Positions 14,101 to 23,999 of a DNA stretch of 64,000 bases are shown here, in pieces; the first letter of the stretch is position 1; every line of letters begins with the position of its first letter. The DNA lies in the NCBI GenBank assembly GCA_949126835.1, contig OX421497.1, positions 41,996,226-42,060,225 on the forward strand, in the 5' to 3' direction. A program made the position numbers and the translations under genes. Source of the stretch: Anisus vortex. Its lineage: Eukaryota > Mollusca > Gastropoda > Planorbidae. The notes beneath the pieces are model-generated. The model was not told the DNA's origin. It saw nothing but the letters and a program-made list of their open reading frames with translations, and made no database searches.

Positions 14101-17100
14101 AATTAAGTTTCACTTTTTAATATCTCCCAGGTCTGGGACTAGTTAAGCCAGGAAGAACATCCTAGAGCAGGGTTCTGCAATCTTTTGATAACAGCGTGCC
14201 AAAGTAGGATTTCTAATCCATTCAGTGTGCCAAACAGCCTAAAAGTCACCCTGGTTTAGCACTCAATTTCTAATAGAAGATACTTGAATAGTTTTTTTTG
14301 TTAAGGGTCTTCCGCGTGCCATTGAATATCGTTCTGGTTTGGCACGCATGCCGTAGGTTGCCGACCCCTGTCCTTGAGAACCCAGAAAAATGTACCATTG
14401 GTGAAGGATTCGATGTTGGGGATTTCAAATGAGTTTGAATAGCTTACCAACAACTGAACCATCACTGTTTCAAACATCTAATACTTACTCTCTCTTTACA
14501 ATAAAACAATTTTTTTTTCTATGTGATCATCAAGGAGATTTTCTGGTTTACTATTTCCTCATCTGGTAGTTTTAGCTTATTAAATTTACTTGGCTTAAAA
14601 TGATTTTGTGACGAAGTCGATGATTTTTGTGAGACAGCTTATATTTGAATGACATATTCACTATAATTCATGACATGAACTTTATAAAATACAGAAAGAT
14701 GTATGAATCCTAAAGCAGTATATGGATGTCTACAAATGTACAACATTCGACACAAGAGTAATGCCCCTTTTCCGTCACAGCAATTTAAGCAAAATAACTA
14801 TCTTTTTACTTGTATCCAGTTGATGCCATTTAGATATTTTAGAATACCTTGATCTGAATGTTAACCCAGGCTCATTAAGATATCTATTTGTTATCTCTAC
14901 TAAACTACTACATGGTCAAGCCAACTTACTATCACCTATAATCTTATTTCAGTTTTTATATTAAGTTAGTATACAAGAATATGTTTAGTGCCAGATTTGA
15001 AAAGTGCAAATTTTATTCATGTTACATTTCAGGTTGAATTGTTTACTTCTTTTATTATTCACGATGAACTCAATTCAAATTACATTATTTACATGTTTGG
15101 TGTTATGGATTGTGCAGTCATATTTATTCATACATACAATTTGTCTTTTTTTTAATTATTATTTCACTCATTTTTATCCATAGGTCAATGAAAGAGTAAT
15201 AGTTTTTCACTATTCAAAGGTGAAAGCTAATTTTTTTAAAGCAGCAAAAAAATTAGAAATGTTCTGTGTATATCCATTTTAAACCCAGGCCTTCAGAGCT
15301 ACCCACATTGATCTATCTGTGTTTAATGCACATGACTTATATACAAATACTGTGAGGTAAGACAGACTTGGTACTCACTTTGTTATGTAAATATCCCCGC
15401 TGGGAACAGAGGAGGAAACATATTCCTCCAGAGTTGGTCGCTGAGGCTTGTCCCCTTCTTTGGATCGTCTTTTCTTGGTTGTCTTGGGAAGTGTAGCAAC
15501 TGATGGAACATGTCTGGTAGAAGACAATTTGTTTTATAGAATTTACCAAATAAGTAGTGAGAGAGTAAAGTTTACTATAACAAAACTTGTTTGTCTGTAG
15601 GGTTAGCAGGGTTAGCAGAGGACAGTAGATACAGGAACATTTAATTGTTTGTCTGTAGGGTTAGCAGAGGTCAGTAGATACAGGAAAATTTAATTGTTTG
15701 TCTGTAGGGTTAGCAGAGGTCAGCACAATTCTCAGTGGTCTTTACTGTCCCCTATTAACCTTGTCTAGTATCTGGTAGAACTCAGTAGACACAGGAACAT
15801 TTAATTGTTTGTATAGCAAAGGTCAGCACAATTCTCAGTGGCCTTTACTGTCTCCTGTTAACCTTGTCTAGTATCTGGTAGAAGTCAGTAGACACGGGAA
15901 CATTAAATTGTTTGTCTGTAGGGTTAGCAAAGGTCAGCACAATTCTCAGTGGCCTTTACTGTCCCCTGTTAACCTTGTCTAGTATTTGGTAGAACTCAGT
16001 AGACACAGGAACATTTAATTGTTTGTCTGGAGTTCAACCATGGAGCAAAGTAAATCAATATTGTCTGGTGCAAGAAGGAAATTTTGTAAAAAAAAAAATT
16101 TGGCGTCCCAAAACCTTCTTTTGGAAATCCCCAGATGTATAAAAATATCTCACAGTTTTGTCCAATAGATCTTAAACAATTGTGAAATAAACGGCTACAG
16201 CAGTGATTCTTAACCTTTTGAAGTCGGGGAGCACTTTTGATCATGACAAAAATTTGGGGAGCACCAAAATCAAGGAGTAAAAAAAAAAACAAATACACAT
16301 ACGTACGACTTTTATTGAAAATAAAAGATTATAACATAAGAGTTTAAAATTATAACATGACAAACACATTTTTAATAAACATAAATTTAATAAGTAAAAA
16401 AATAACATTGAGCAAAATTTAATTCAGAAAAATAAAAAGATTTAATGTGAAACCTGAGCTTGACGGTTTTTACAAATTTCAGTGATATTAGGCCTAAGTT
16501 TAGAAATAGCTACCCTCAATTCTTCATCCAAATTAGTAAGTGTTGCTCGTTTTTTAGTTTTTATGTTGGTGACTATCGAGAAACCGAGTTCACACAAATA
16601 TGATGTTGAAAATTGCAACAAAATTTTAAGTGCCTTCATGGAGAGAGCTGAGTATTCTTCTTGCACAAAGATCCAAAATTCCTCCCAAATCATTTCGGAA
16701 TATTTTATTTTAAGTGTTCGATCCGATGATAGGTTGATTAATTCTTCTTCTTCTTGGTATGACAACTTACTATTTGATGTATCAACCGTGGCAAAGGGAT
16801 TACGTATCCAGTCATATGTTTCTACGTTTATTGATGGAAAATAAAATTCAATCTTTTCTTCTAATAAAGTTAAATGCTCTGTTACTGCTGAAATAATTTC
16901 GTCGGTAGTGTTATCATTAAGAGAAGGAAAGATATTTACTTTCTTTTTCTCCAACAAACGATTTTTCCAAAACATAACTTTTTTCCGAAAGGCTGTCAGT
17001 TTGTCGGTCGATGTTAAAAAAATTGCTTTTCTTCCTTGAAGGCTGGTATTAACACAATTTAAATAATCAAAAATATCACCTAAATATGCCAATTTAGCAC

Positions 17101-20100
17101 ACCAAATGTCATTTTGAAGATATTCCACAAAATCATTCATATTTTCATTTTGGAAAAAGGTCATCAATTCATCCTTCAGTTCTAAGAAACAACGTAACTC
17201 TTTTCCTCTGGATAACCATCTCACTTCAGAATGCAAAAGCAAAGATTCGTATTGGCTTCCATAGAGATGCAAAGATTTTCAAAGACGCGTATTTTCAAAG
17301 GTCTCGATTTTATGAAGTTTACCATATTACAACTTTGTCTAGCACAGGTTTTAATGCTACTGGTAATGTTTTGGACACCAGAGATTCTCTGTGCAAAAAA
17401 CAGTGAGTAGATATAATATTGGCGTTTCTTTTCTTGGCGAGAGTCACAAACCCTTTTAATGATGGAGCACCGTCCGTACAAATACCCACACACAACTCCC
17501 ATGATATTTGGAATTGTTCGAAATAGGAAGAAATAGAATCAATGACATCTTGTCCTGTCGAACGTTCGGTAAGCTCAAGACAGCATAGAAATTGATTCAC
17601 TATTTCGTTTTCATGAATGAAACGAACGAACCCTAGTACATGAGCTTTTCCACTTATGTCAGTGGACTCGTCAATTTGCAGAGCAAAATGCCGTTTGGAA
17701 AGCATATCGGCAACTGTTTTCTCGATATCATCCGACATATTTTTAATTCTATTTTTTATTGTATCATTTGAACTAGAAATTTTCATTATTTCCTTTGTTG
17801 CTTCATCGCCAAACATAATTTTAACCATTTCACAACATGCAGGTATAATTAAAGACTCTGCTATAGTATGTGGTTTTAACTGAACAGCAATCATTTCAGC
17901 AACCTTATATGACGCCAATTGTGCCTTATCGGAAATTTTCACAGTTTTTTTTCAAAATATTTTACTTGTTTAGCTTGCGTATCTAACAATCGTTAGATAG
18001 AGTAAGTAAGTGAACATTAAATTTTGAGTTTCATAATTTCGCGGAGCACTTGCAACTACCTCGCGGAGCACCAGTGCTCCGCGGAGCACCGGTTAAGAAC
18101 CACTGGGCTACAGGTATGTTGCTTCATTCTTTACACAATCTAAGCAATTTTTTTGCTTCTACAGAGAACTTTGCCTTTTTTTTTGGACTTGGCCCGTTTG
18201 CACCTGATAGTATCACAATGATTATCTGACTTATTTTGTAAAAGGGGAAAATAACTTTTAGCAAATAAAAAGACCGCCACTATTTTTGGGCGTAAAGGTG
18301 CTGGATAGTTGTTGAAAATATAATATTTTTTTCTACCAACTGACATCACAAATGTTCAGGGAAAAGGGTAAAACTACAGAGTTGATTTTTGTTGAAATTG
18401 ATAACTCTTGGCTTGAAGTTTTTAATTCAACGTCTGCAAGTGTTTTGAGGGAACCAGCAGGAAAGAAATGTATGTGTGTGTGGATGTGTGTTGGACCTTT
18501 ACTAATCTTCATTTCTATAGAATGCAAAATAAACTTTATTGTATTTGAAAGACTGTTGTTAAGATTATTAAACAAGGGAGTTGTAAAAATAGATGTTTGT
18601 GACATAGGGAAGTCTCCAAACAACTTAGCTATGCAGAGCTGGACTAATTAATTAAAACCTAGCTGTAGCTGTGACACTTAGCACTCATTTTAAAATGTAT
18701 TTGAACTGTTATCCAAATAAAAAGGAACGATATACCTGTTTCCCATTTGACGCCTGTTTGGATAATTCCCGTAAGGTGTGGTGTGCCGTGGACGTTTTTT
18801 CAACAACATTGTCACCTCTTTGGGTTTTTCTCTGAGTGCCGCAACAAGCTTGGCTAACTGCCAGCCTAACTGTTAACAGAGAAAGATAACTTTTGTCAAA
18901 CATTTTTTTTTGCAGCATCAGGATTGTGCAGTGAAGCTGAGAGCATGGAGCGGAAATTTTTTTTTGCATTTTTATACTGCTCTGTGCTAAAAATAAACAA
19001 ATTTAAATATAATCTTGTATATTTAGTTTTGGCCACTAGACAGCCAAGTAATTATATAGGATGATGTTTCAACTCTTTATGTTGGTGAAAGCTCCCTCTC
19101 CTGTTAAACCTTTAAAGTTGCAGATCTGCCCCGGACAGAAATTTTATCAAAGGGGAGCTAGAGCATAAACAAAAAGACAAAAACACTTTACTCATCCCTT
19201 ATGCGAGAACAAATGAATATAAATACTCTTGCTTCCCGAGTGGCATTTGGGCATGGAATGGGTTGCCTGAACAAACCAGGAAAACCAGTAACTTAACATC
19301 ATTTAAAACATTAATAAAAATGCAAGACTAGACTCGGACCACAGATGAGCGTAGGACGCAGTAATCTTCTTTATAGAAGGAGTGTCTTTAACATATAAGA
19401 TAAGATTAGAGCAGAGCTCTGCCTATACAAAACAATGATCCACAACGCTGTTTATTTACAAGATATTTATTGACGCAAAATTACTCACAAACATTTCAAA
19501 TGCACATTTATTTTTTTTTTAAAGAAAAAAATTTTTAAATAGAAAAATTCTGCACTTACCACAGTTTGATTGTTGACTTGGAGAACCTCATCACCTTTTT
19601 CTATTTTACTGCACAAATGAGCAGGAGACTTTGGAGGACAAATGAATAAACAAATTACTCCATTTTGTTTTCATATCATCTGATTTCAAATATTTAGGAA
19701 ATATTTCTAAACAAACATGATAAAATAGTCAAATTATCACATAAATAGCAAACACAAATTTGTTGTGTCCATTTACAATGATGTTGGTGGCTTAATAGTA
19801 GTGTAGCATTTTTTAATGTACATAATTGACTTAACTAGGCATTATAATAATAATAATAATAAGGGTGCTTATATAGCGCATATCCCGTTGGTGACAGTTC
19901 TATGCGCAGACGACAGTTACAGAATACAGACAGACAACGAAATATGTAGTAATACGCTAATTCTGCTGACGAAATAGGTGAGTCTTCAGCTGGCTCCTGA
20001 AGGTGTCATAGCTAGGGCTCTGGCGAAGCTGTAGTGGGAGGTGATTCCAAGCGGACGGTCCAGCGTAGGAAAATGAACGTTCGCCAGCGGACACTAGCCT

Positions 20101-23100
20101 CACACGAGGGATCCGCAGAGTAAGCGTGTCAGAAGCCGAACGAAGTGGGCGGGACTGGGTGTAGAGCTCCATATTTCTTTTGTGATGAGAAAGCCTCTAG
20201 ATATGCTAGATCATTTCTGTATAGTTTAATGTATATTATTTATCATACTTGTGGTTTACTTGAGATTTAAATGAAAGACTTTCCTTATGTCCCCATATTA
20301 ATTGCATATGATAGAGAACGTTTAAAAATGACTAATGATTATATAACATACTCACCGTGTCCTTAATGAATCCAATAATATGACATCCAAAATAAGAAGA
20401 CTGTATATTCATTCCCTTAAAATAAAAAAAATTATATTAATTTGTCATAAACGTGAGGATCATTATAAAAATGGAGTAAGCAGAATACAATTAAGAACTT
20501 TAAAAAGTATCAAACTGAACAATTAAGAAAATAACAAACAATGTGACATTTAAAAACTATATATATATATAAAGTGTGTGTCTGTGAACTCACCAGCTCG
20601 TCGCCAGGTTTTTTACGAATAGTGGCCATCTCTAGTGATGCAGGTTGGACAACTAAAGATTCTTTCATGTTCAATACAAGTTCATCACAGTACTCTGTCA
20701 TACCTTGGCACTGAGCAGGACAGAAGTCATAAAAATTAATACAACTTCAAAACTGAAAGAATAACTAACTCAAATTTGTAACAATAATTACCAAAAAACA
20801 ATACCCCAATGTTACTTACTATTTTAACAATGGCACTTTCTACTTCTGCGACTCTATTTTCCTTCTGGGCTACCGTAACCAATTCAAGCCCCAGTTTCAC
20901 CAAGGAATTTCTCAGCAGACTTATACCGTGGATTGTTTCAAAAGGAGCCCTGCAAACATTATGTTGCATATTTCATCAATACACAGACTCAATTTTAAAC
21001 AAATTCTTTTTTATCTTATTCAGGAAAACAGAATTATGAGAGACACAATGTTGTTCAGCAAAACAGAATTATGAGAGACACAATGTTGTTCAGCAAGACA
21101 GAATTATGAGAGACACAATATTGTTCAGCAAAACAGAATTATGAGAGACACAATGTTGTTCAGCAAAACAGAATTATGAGAGACACAATGTTGTTCAGCA
21201 AAACAGAATTATGAGAGACACAATGTTGTTCAGCAAAACAGAATTATGAGAGACACAATGTTGTTCAGGAAAACAGAATTATGAGAGGCACAATGTTGTT
21301 CAGGAAAACAGAATTATGAGAGACACAATGTTGTTCAGGAAAACAGAATTATGAGAGACACAATGTTGTTCAGCAAAACAGAATTATGAGAGACACAATG
21401 TTGTTCAGCAAAACAGAATTATGAGAGACACAATGTTGTTCAGGAAAACAGAATTATGAGAGGCACAATGTTGTTCAGGAAAACAGAATTATGAGAGACA
21501 CAATGTTGTTCAGCAAAACAGAATTATGAGAGACACAATGTTGTTCAGGAAAACAGAATTATGAGAGACACAATGTTGTTCAGGAAAACAGAATTATGAG
21601 AGACACAATGTTGTTCAGCAAAACAGAATTATGAGAGACACAATGTTGTTCAGCAAAACAGAATTATGAGAGACACAATGTTGTTCAGGAAAACAGAATT
21701 ATGAGAGGCACAATGTTGTTCAGGAAAACAGAATTATGAGAGACACAATGTTGTTCAGGAAAACAGAATTATGAGAGACACAATGTTGTTCAGCAAAACA
21801 GAATTATGAGAGACACAATGTTGTTCAGCAAAACAGAATTATGAGAGACACAATGTTGTTCAGGAAAACAGAATTATGAGAGGCACAATGTTGTTCAGGA
21901 AAACAGAATTATGAGAGACACAATGTTGTTCAGGAAAACAGAATTATGAGAGACACAATGTTGTTCAGCAAAACAGAATTATGAGAGACACAATGTTGTT
22001 CAGGAAAACAGAATTATGAGAGACACAATGTTGTTCAGGAAAACAGAATTATGAGAGACACAATGTTGTTCAGCAAATCAGAATTATGAGAGACACAATA
22101 TTGTTCAGCAAAACAGAATTATGAGAGACACAATGTTGTTCAGCAAAACAAAATTATGAGAGACACAATATTGTTCAGCAAAACAGAATTATGAGAGACA
22201 CAATGTTGTTCAGCAAAACAGAATTATGAGAGACACAATGTTGTTCAGCAAGACAGAATTATGAGAGACACAATATTGTTCAGCAAAACAGAATTATGAG
22301 AGACACAATGTTGTTCAGCAAAACAGAATTATGAGAGACACAATGTTGTTCAGCGAGACAGAATTATGAGAGACACAATATTGTTCAGCAAAAAAGAATT
22401 ATGAGAGACACAATGTTGTTCAGCAAAACAGAATTATGAGAGACACAATGTTGTTCAGCAAGACAGAATTATGAGAGACACAATATTGTTCAGCAAAACA
22501 GAATTATGAGAGACACAATGTTGTTCAGCAAAACATAATTATGAGAGACACAATGTTATTCAGCAAAACACAATTATGAGAGACAAAATGTTCTGTTTTT
22601 TTTTTCATTACCGTCACTCACCTATCAAGCCAGGAAGTAAGGTTTTTCAGGGTGGAGCTAATATCACAGACGCCTGACAACACGGATATAGAAAGTCGAG
22701 GGCACTCTTCGGATGCCAAAATGTTAGCTTTATTGAAGTCATTTTCTCCGTTCTTGGCTAATATTTCATTGTGTAGACTCCGAGATTTACAACCCAGCTG
22801 GAGAGCAAGATGTTGCAGTGTCTCTGTCTCAAGTAAGTATCTCTGCAATTCAAAAGAGGGGGAGGGGGGGGGGGGTTAAATAAACTGTAAAGTGAAAATA
22901 TCTACTGTCATTCATGAAGTCTCTTCTTTTCTTTTTAGTTCTAAGATTACAAGACAATGAATTTCTAAATATTTCATCTTTGAAACAAAATAACCCCTGT
23001 GTAGGTATCGGGGTCCTGGAAATGACCAGTGAAAGAATAACCCCACAGCTAAGTCCGACGTGCATGCCGTAAAAGACAACTAATAGTGGGTTGTGCATTG

Positions 23101-23971
23101 GGTATAACCCCGGGCAAGTAAAACTTGTACCCCCTTTTGCGGTGCTGTTCGACAGAGGTCCAGATTACACACCCTGGATGGAGGTTTTGTGCAGCTCCTG
23201 CTGGGAGGCTCTGGTGTTGGTAGAATAGAGATGGATGGGTGTAAAGTCATGAAGGGACCTGGATCCAGGATGTGACAATTCCACAGAGAATTCCCAAAAT
23301 CTAAAAAAACTAAATGGCACAACTGATTGGACCATAGGCCAGCCCCACCTCAGCATAACTCAGCCCTGACTCAATGCAGCCCGAGTGCTGGGAGCAGAAC
23401 CAAAAACTCTCTTGAACTGGGGGGTTTGAAAAAAGCCACAAAGGAAAAACTAGAATAACAATGCCAGTGTGTCTGACATTGACTGCAAGAGAGCAAACTG
23501 CTCTGCAGACTGGCTAAAAGAAGAAGAAACAAAATAAATACAGAAAAAAAAATCAAGTAAAAAATGCTTAATACCCAGGACAAAATTATCAACATCCTGA
23601 GATTAGCTTAAACATTGCTCGTTTACTAGTTGTCTCTTTGTCTCTTACTAAGAGAAACCATCATTACTAGATCTAAATATTAAGCTCACTTTAGCTCAGA
23701 GTAAACTCAAAAGAGAATTAAAATATATTTATTGCTATTAAAAACACAGTCAACAATGCATAGCATGCAATGAAATGTTTTTGCTGAGCAATAATTGCTT
23801 TATTTACCAGGGATCGCAGCAAGTCAACTGCTTCCAGTACCAGCTCTTGGTGACCTAGTTTCGTTACACCTAATTTGTCCAAGTCGTAGTGTGTTAACAT
23901 TAACAGTTTACGCCCATCAACATTTCCAAGTAGAAACTGTGGGATGTACTCATGGATGACATCATCTAAGC
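2196..23971 (-). CDS. CNKSR: CNK: connector enhancer of kinase suppressor of Ras (13 internal exons, partial)
   Basis: A membrane-associated scaffold that links Ras, KSR/RAF and other signalling proteins; it has no enzymatic activity. Exons in coding order: 23971-23808, 22842-22622, 20949-20820, 20710-20594, 20415-20356, 19628-19560, 18869-18736, 15513-15379, 7615-7323, 3625-3506, 3309-3163, 2572-2466, 2291-2196. All have AG/GT borders and phases that join without a stop, giving about 597 residues. Exon 1 here is the SAM domain (GLDDVIHEY; GHQELVLEAVDLL). Exons 2-3 are CRIC (WLDRAPFETIHGI). Exons 4-7 are PDZ (ELGMNIQSS carboxylate-binding loop; KGDEVLQVNNQTV; GWQLAKLVAALRE). The following exons are a low-complexity charged linker. 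The order SAM-CRIC-PDZ is diagnostic of CNK. The SAM exon starts at the same Gly-Leu-Asp-Asp junction as vertebrate CNKSR2. The exon with the start codon and the first SAM helix was not found; the last exon ends in a good donor, so a PH domain probably lies beyond the left edge. The 3309 acceptor is the least certain; 3282 would also keep the frame. Confidence 0.93.
2705..3050 (-). mobile_element. LINE 3' tail in a CNK intron
   Basis: Reverse copy of the same LINE family: TTGCGTCCTACGCTCATCCG, then CAGGCAACCCATTCCATGCC, then TTTGTCCTTATGTTTATCTG. Lies in the intron between exons 3163 and 2572. Confidence 0.75.
4836..5065. mobile_element. SINE pieces: tRNA-like head (plus) and tail (minus)
   Basis: 4843-4915 has a tRNA-like head: A-box-like TGGTCTAGTGGCATGG and B-box-like GGGTTTCAATCCTGG. 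4978-5065 is the SINE tail in reverse (CAGACCAATTTGATATAAAG, CCGTGAAGCAGC). The two parts point in opposite directions, so this is a rearranged or double insertion. Confidence 0.6.
6135..6250. repeat. Short repeat of TTTTTATCA(G/A)AAGGGAC, three copies
   Basis: Three copies of an approximately 30-42 bp segment with AAGGGAC and GAATTAT; just upstream of the 6385 array in the same CNK intron. Confidence 0.6.
6385..7295. repeat. 39-41 bp minisatellite, about 23 copies, next to CNK exon 7323-7615
   Basis: Unit TGGCACACAAATAGTTCAGG plus AACGTACAACTATGATGTGT, with alternative middles AAACTTACAAC and TATCCTTACAAC. It ends about 28 bases inside the intron from the donor at 7322. Confidence 0.95.
7616..11164. 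other. CNK intron, first half
   Basis: AT-rich, with the 35-bp triple repeat at 9325-9440 and a (C/A)-rich microsatellite near 8945-8970. A 113-codon open frame at 10048-10389 shows no recognisable domain and I do not consider it a gene. Confidence 0.5.
9325..9440. repeat. 35-bp repeat, three copies
   Basis: ACACAGGTAGACATACTCTA plus TACACAGCTGTACGT, nearly perfect; in the large CNK intron. Confidence 0.88.
11165..11365 (-). mobile_element. tRNA-headed SINE
   Basis: On the minus strand: a tRNA-like head (GCGATAGGCTGGCGTACC; B-box-like GGGTTTGAACACTGG) and the body CTACCCAGCTCTGGTGGGTA. Same family as the 38065, 54437 and 60705 copies. Confidence 0.7.
12494..12846. mobile_element. Small hAT-like element nested in the 11818-13762 element
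   Basis: 353 bp. Left CAGTGGCGTATTTAGGC, right end inverted CAGGGCCGTATATAGGA. Flanks GCGGCAAT and GTGGCAAT (7 of 8 identical) fit an 8-bp duplication. The inside repeats GGGAACAGGGCCCCCACA-type segments at both sides; there is no coding potential. Confidence 0.75.
12886..13379. mobile_element. Second nested element with AACCGGTTTT-rich inverted ends
   Basis: Left TAAAGATGTTAAACAAAAACC and right, inverted, TAGGGATGTTAAAACCGG. Flanks GTTCTGCT and GTTATTCT match at 6 of 8 bases, so an old hAT-type insertion is likely but less certain than its neighbours. There is no coding sequence; a run of G (13300-13320) lies near the right end. Confidence 0.55.
14168..14370. mobile_element. 203-bp hAT MITE
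   Basis: Left end CAGGGTTCTGCAATCTTTTG and right end, inverted, CAGGGGTCGGCAACCTACGG; both continue to a GCGTGCCAAA motif. Flanks TCCTAGAG and TCCTTGAG match at 7 of 8, a diverged 8-bp target duplication. Too short to code for anything. Confidence 0.82.
15585..16030. repeat. Compound tandem repeat upstream of CNK exon 15379-15513
   Basis: TTGTCTGTAGGGTTAGCAGA recurs at about 15590, 15645 and 15695, with partial copies later; GTCAGCACAATTCTCAGTGG recurs at about 15720, 15820 and 15930 within roughly 105-115 bp units ending CAGTAGACACAGGAACATTT. It ends about 170 bases before the hAT insertion. Confidence 0.85.
16201..18105 (-). mobile_element. hAT DNA transposon with inverted ends and perfect 8-bp target duplication
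   Basis: Left end CAGTGATTCTTAACC and right end GGTTAAGAACCACTG are inverted repeats with one mismatch in 15. Both sides are flanked by GGCTACAG (16193-16200 and 18106-18113), an exact 8-bp target duplication, the hAT hallmark. It is inserted in the CNK intron between exons 18736 and 15513. Subterminal GCGGAGCACC-type repeats occur at the right end. The only coding content is the broken transposase on the minus strand. Confidence 0.95.
16442..17942 (-). pseudogene. hAT transposase (ZBED5/SCAND3/FAM200-like), 5'-truncated, two frameshifts
   Basis: The N-terminal part (17942-17320) has HTIAESLIIPACCEMVKIM, ALQIDESTDISG (first catalytic Asp) and GICTDGAPSLKG (second Asp). A middle stretch, NMVNFIKSRPLKIRVFENLC, lies in a second frame (about 17330-17265). 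The rest (17270-16442) has LLLHSEVRWLSRGKELR and the hAT C-terminal dimerisation region, KILLQFSTSYLCELGFS, with the catalytic Glu. Two frameshifts, near 17325 and 17268, separate the parts. The BED zinc finger that normally precedes this core is missing: the frame closes at a TGA just upstream of 17942 and only about 160 bases remain to the element end. Confidence 0.9.
19165..19405 (+). mobile_element. LINE 3' tail in a CNK intron
   Basis: Forward copy of the 40110 family: ACAAAAAGACAAAAACACTT, GGGCATGGAATGGGTTGCCT, GACTCGGACCACAGATGAGC, ending TATAAGATAAGATT. Lies in the intron between exons 19560 and 18869. Confidence 0.75.
19845..20175 (-). mobile_element. LINE 3' end of another family
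   Basis: The minus-strand frame 20172-19957 reads SRPLRSASDTLTLRIPRVRL, RSFSYAGPSAWNHLPLQLRQ and TFRSQLKTHLF, the extreme C-terminus common to CR1/L2-type reverse transcriptases. A (TAA)n run at 19848-19861 on the plus strand is the usual microsatellite tail. Lies in the CNK intron between exons 20356 and 19628. Confidence 0.8.
21023..22595. repeat. 35-bp satellite, about 45 copies, filling a CNK intron
   Basis: Unit AAAACAGAATTATGAGAGAC plus ACAATGTTGTTCAGC. Variants: GGA for GCA before AAA, GAGGCA for GAGACA, ATATTG for ATGTTG, AAGACAG for AAAACAG. The GAGGCA variant recurs at 21286, 21461, 21706 and 21881, that is spacings of 175, 245 and 175 (5, 7 and 5 units). The intron is 20950-22621, so the array is about 94 percent of it. 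Confidence 0.97.
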
Positions 23972-23999
23972 CTGACAGATAAAAGAACATATTAATTCT

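Noticed and set aside
21023..22595. CRISPR-like array of regularly spaced repeats
   Set aside because: Units are contiguous with no unique spacers, in an intron of an animal gene; a plain satellite.
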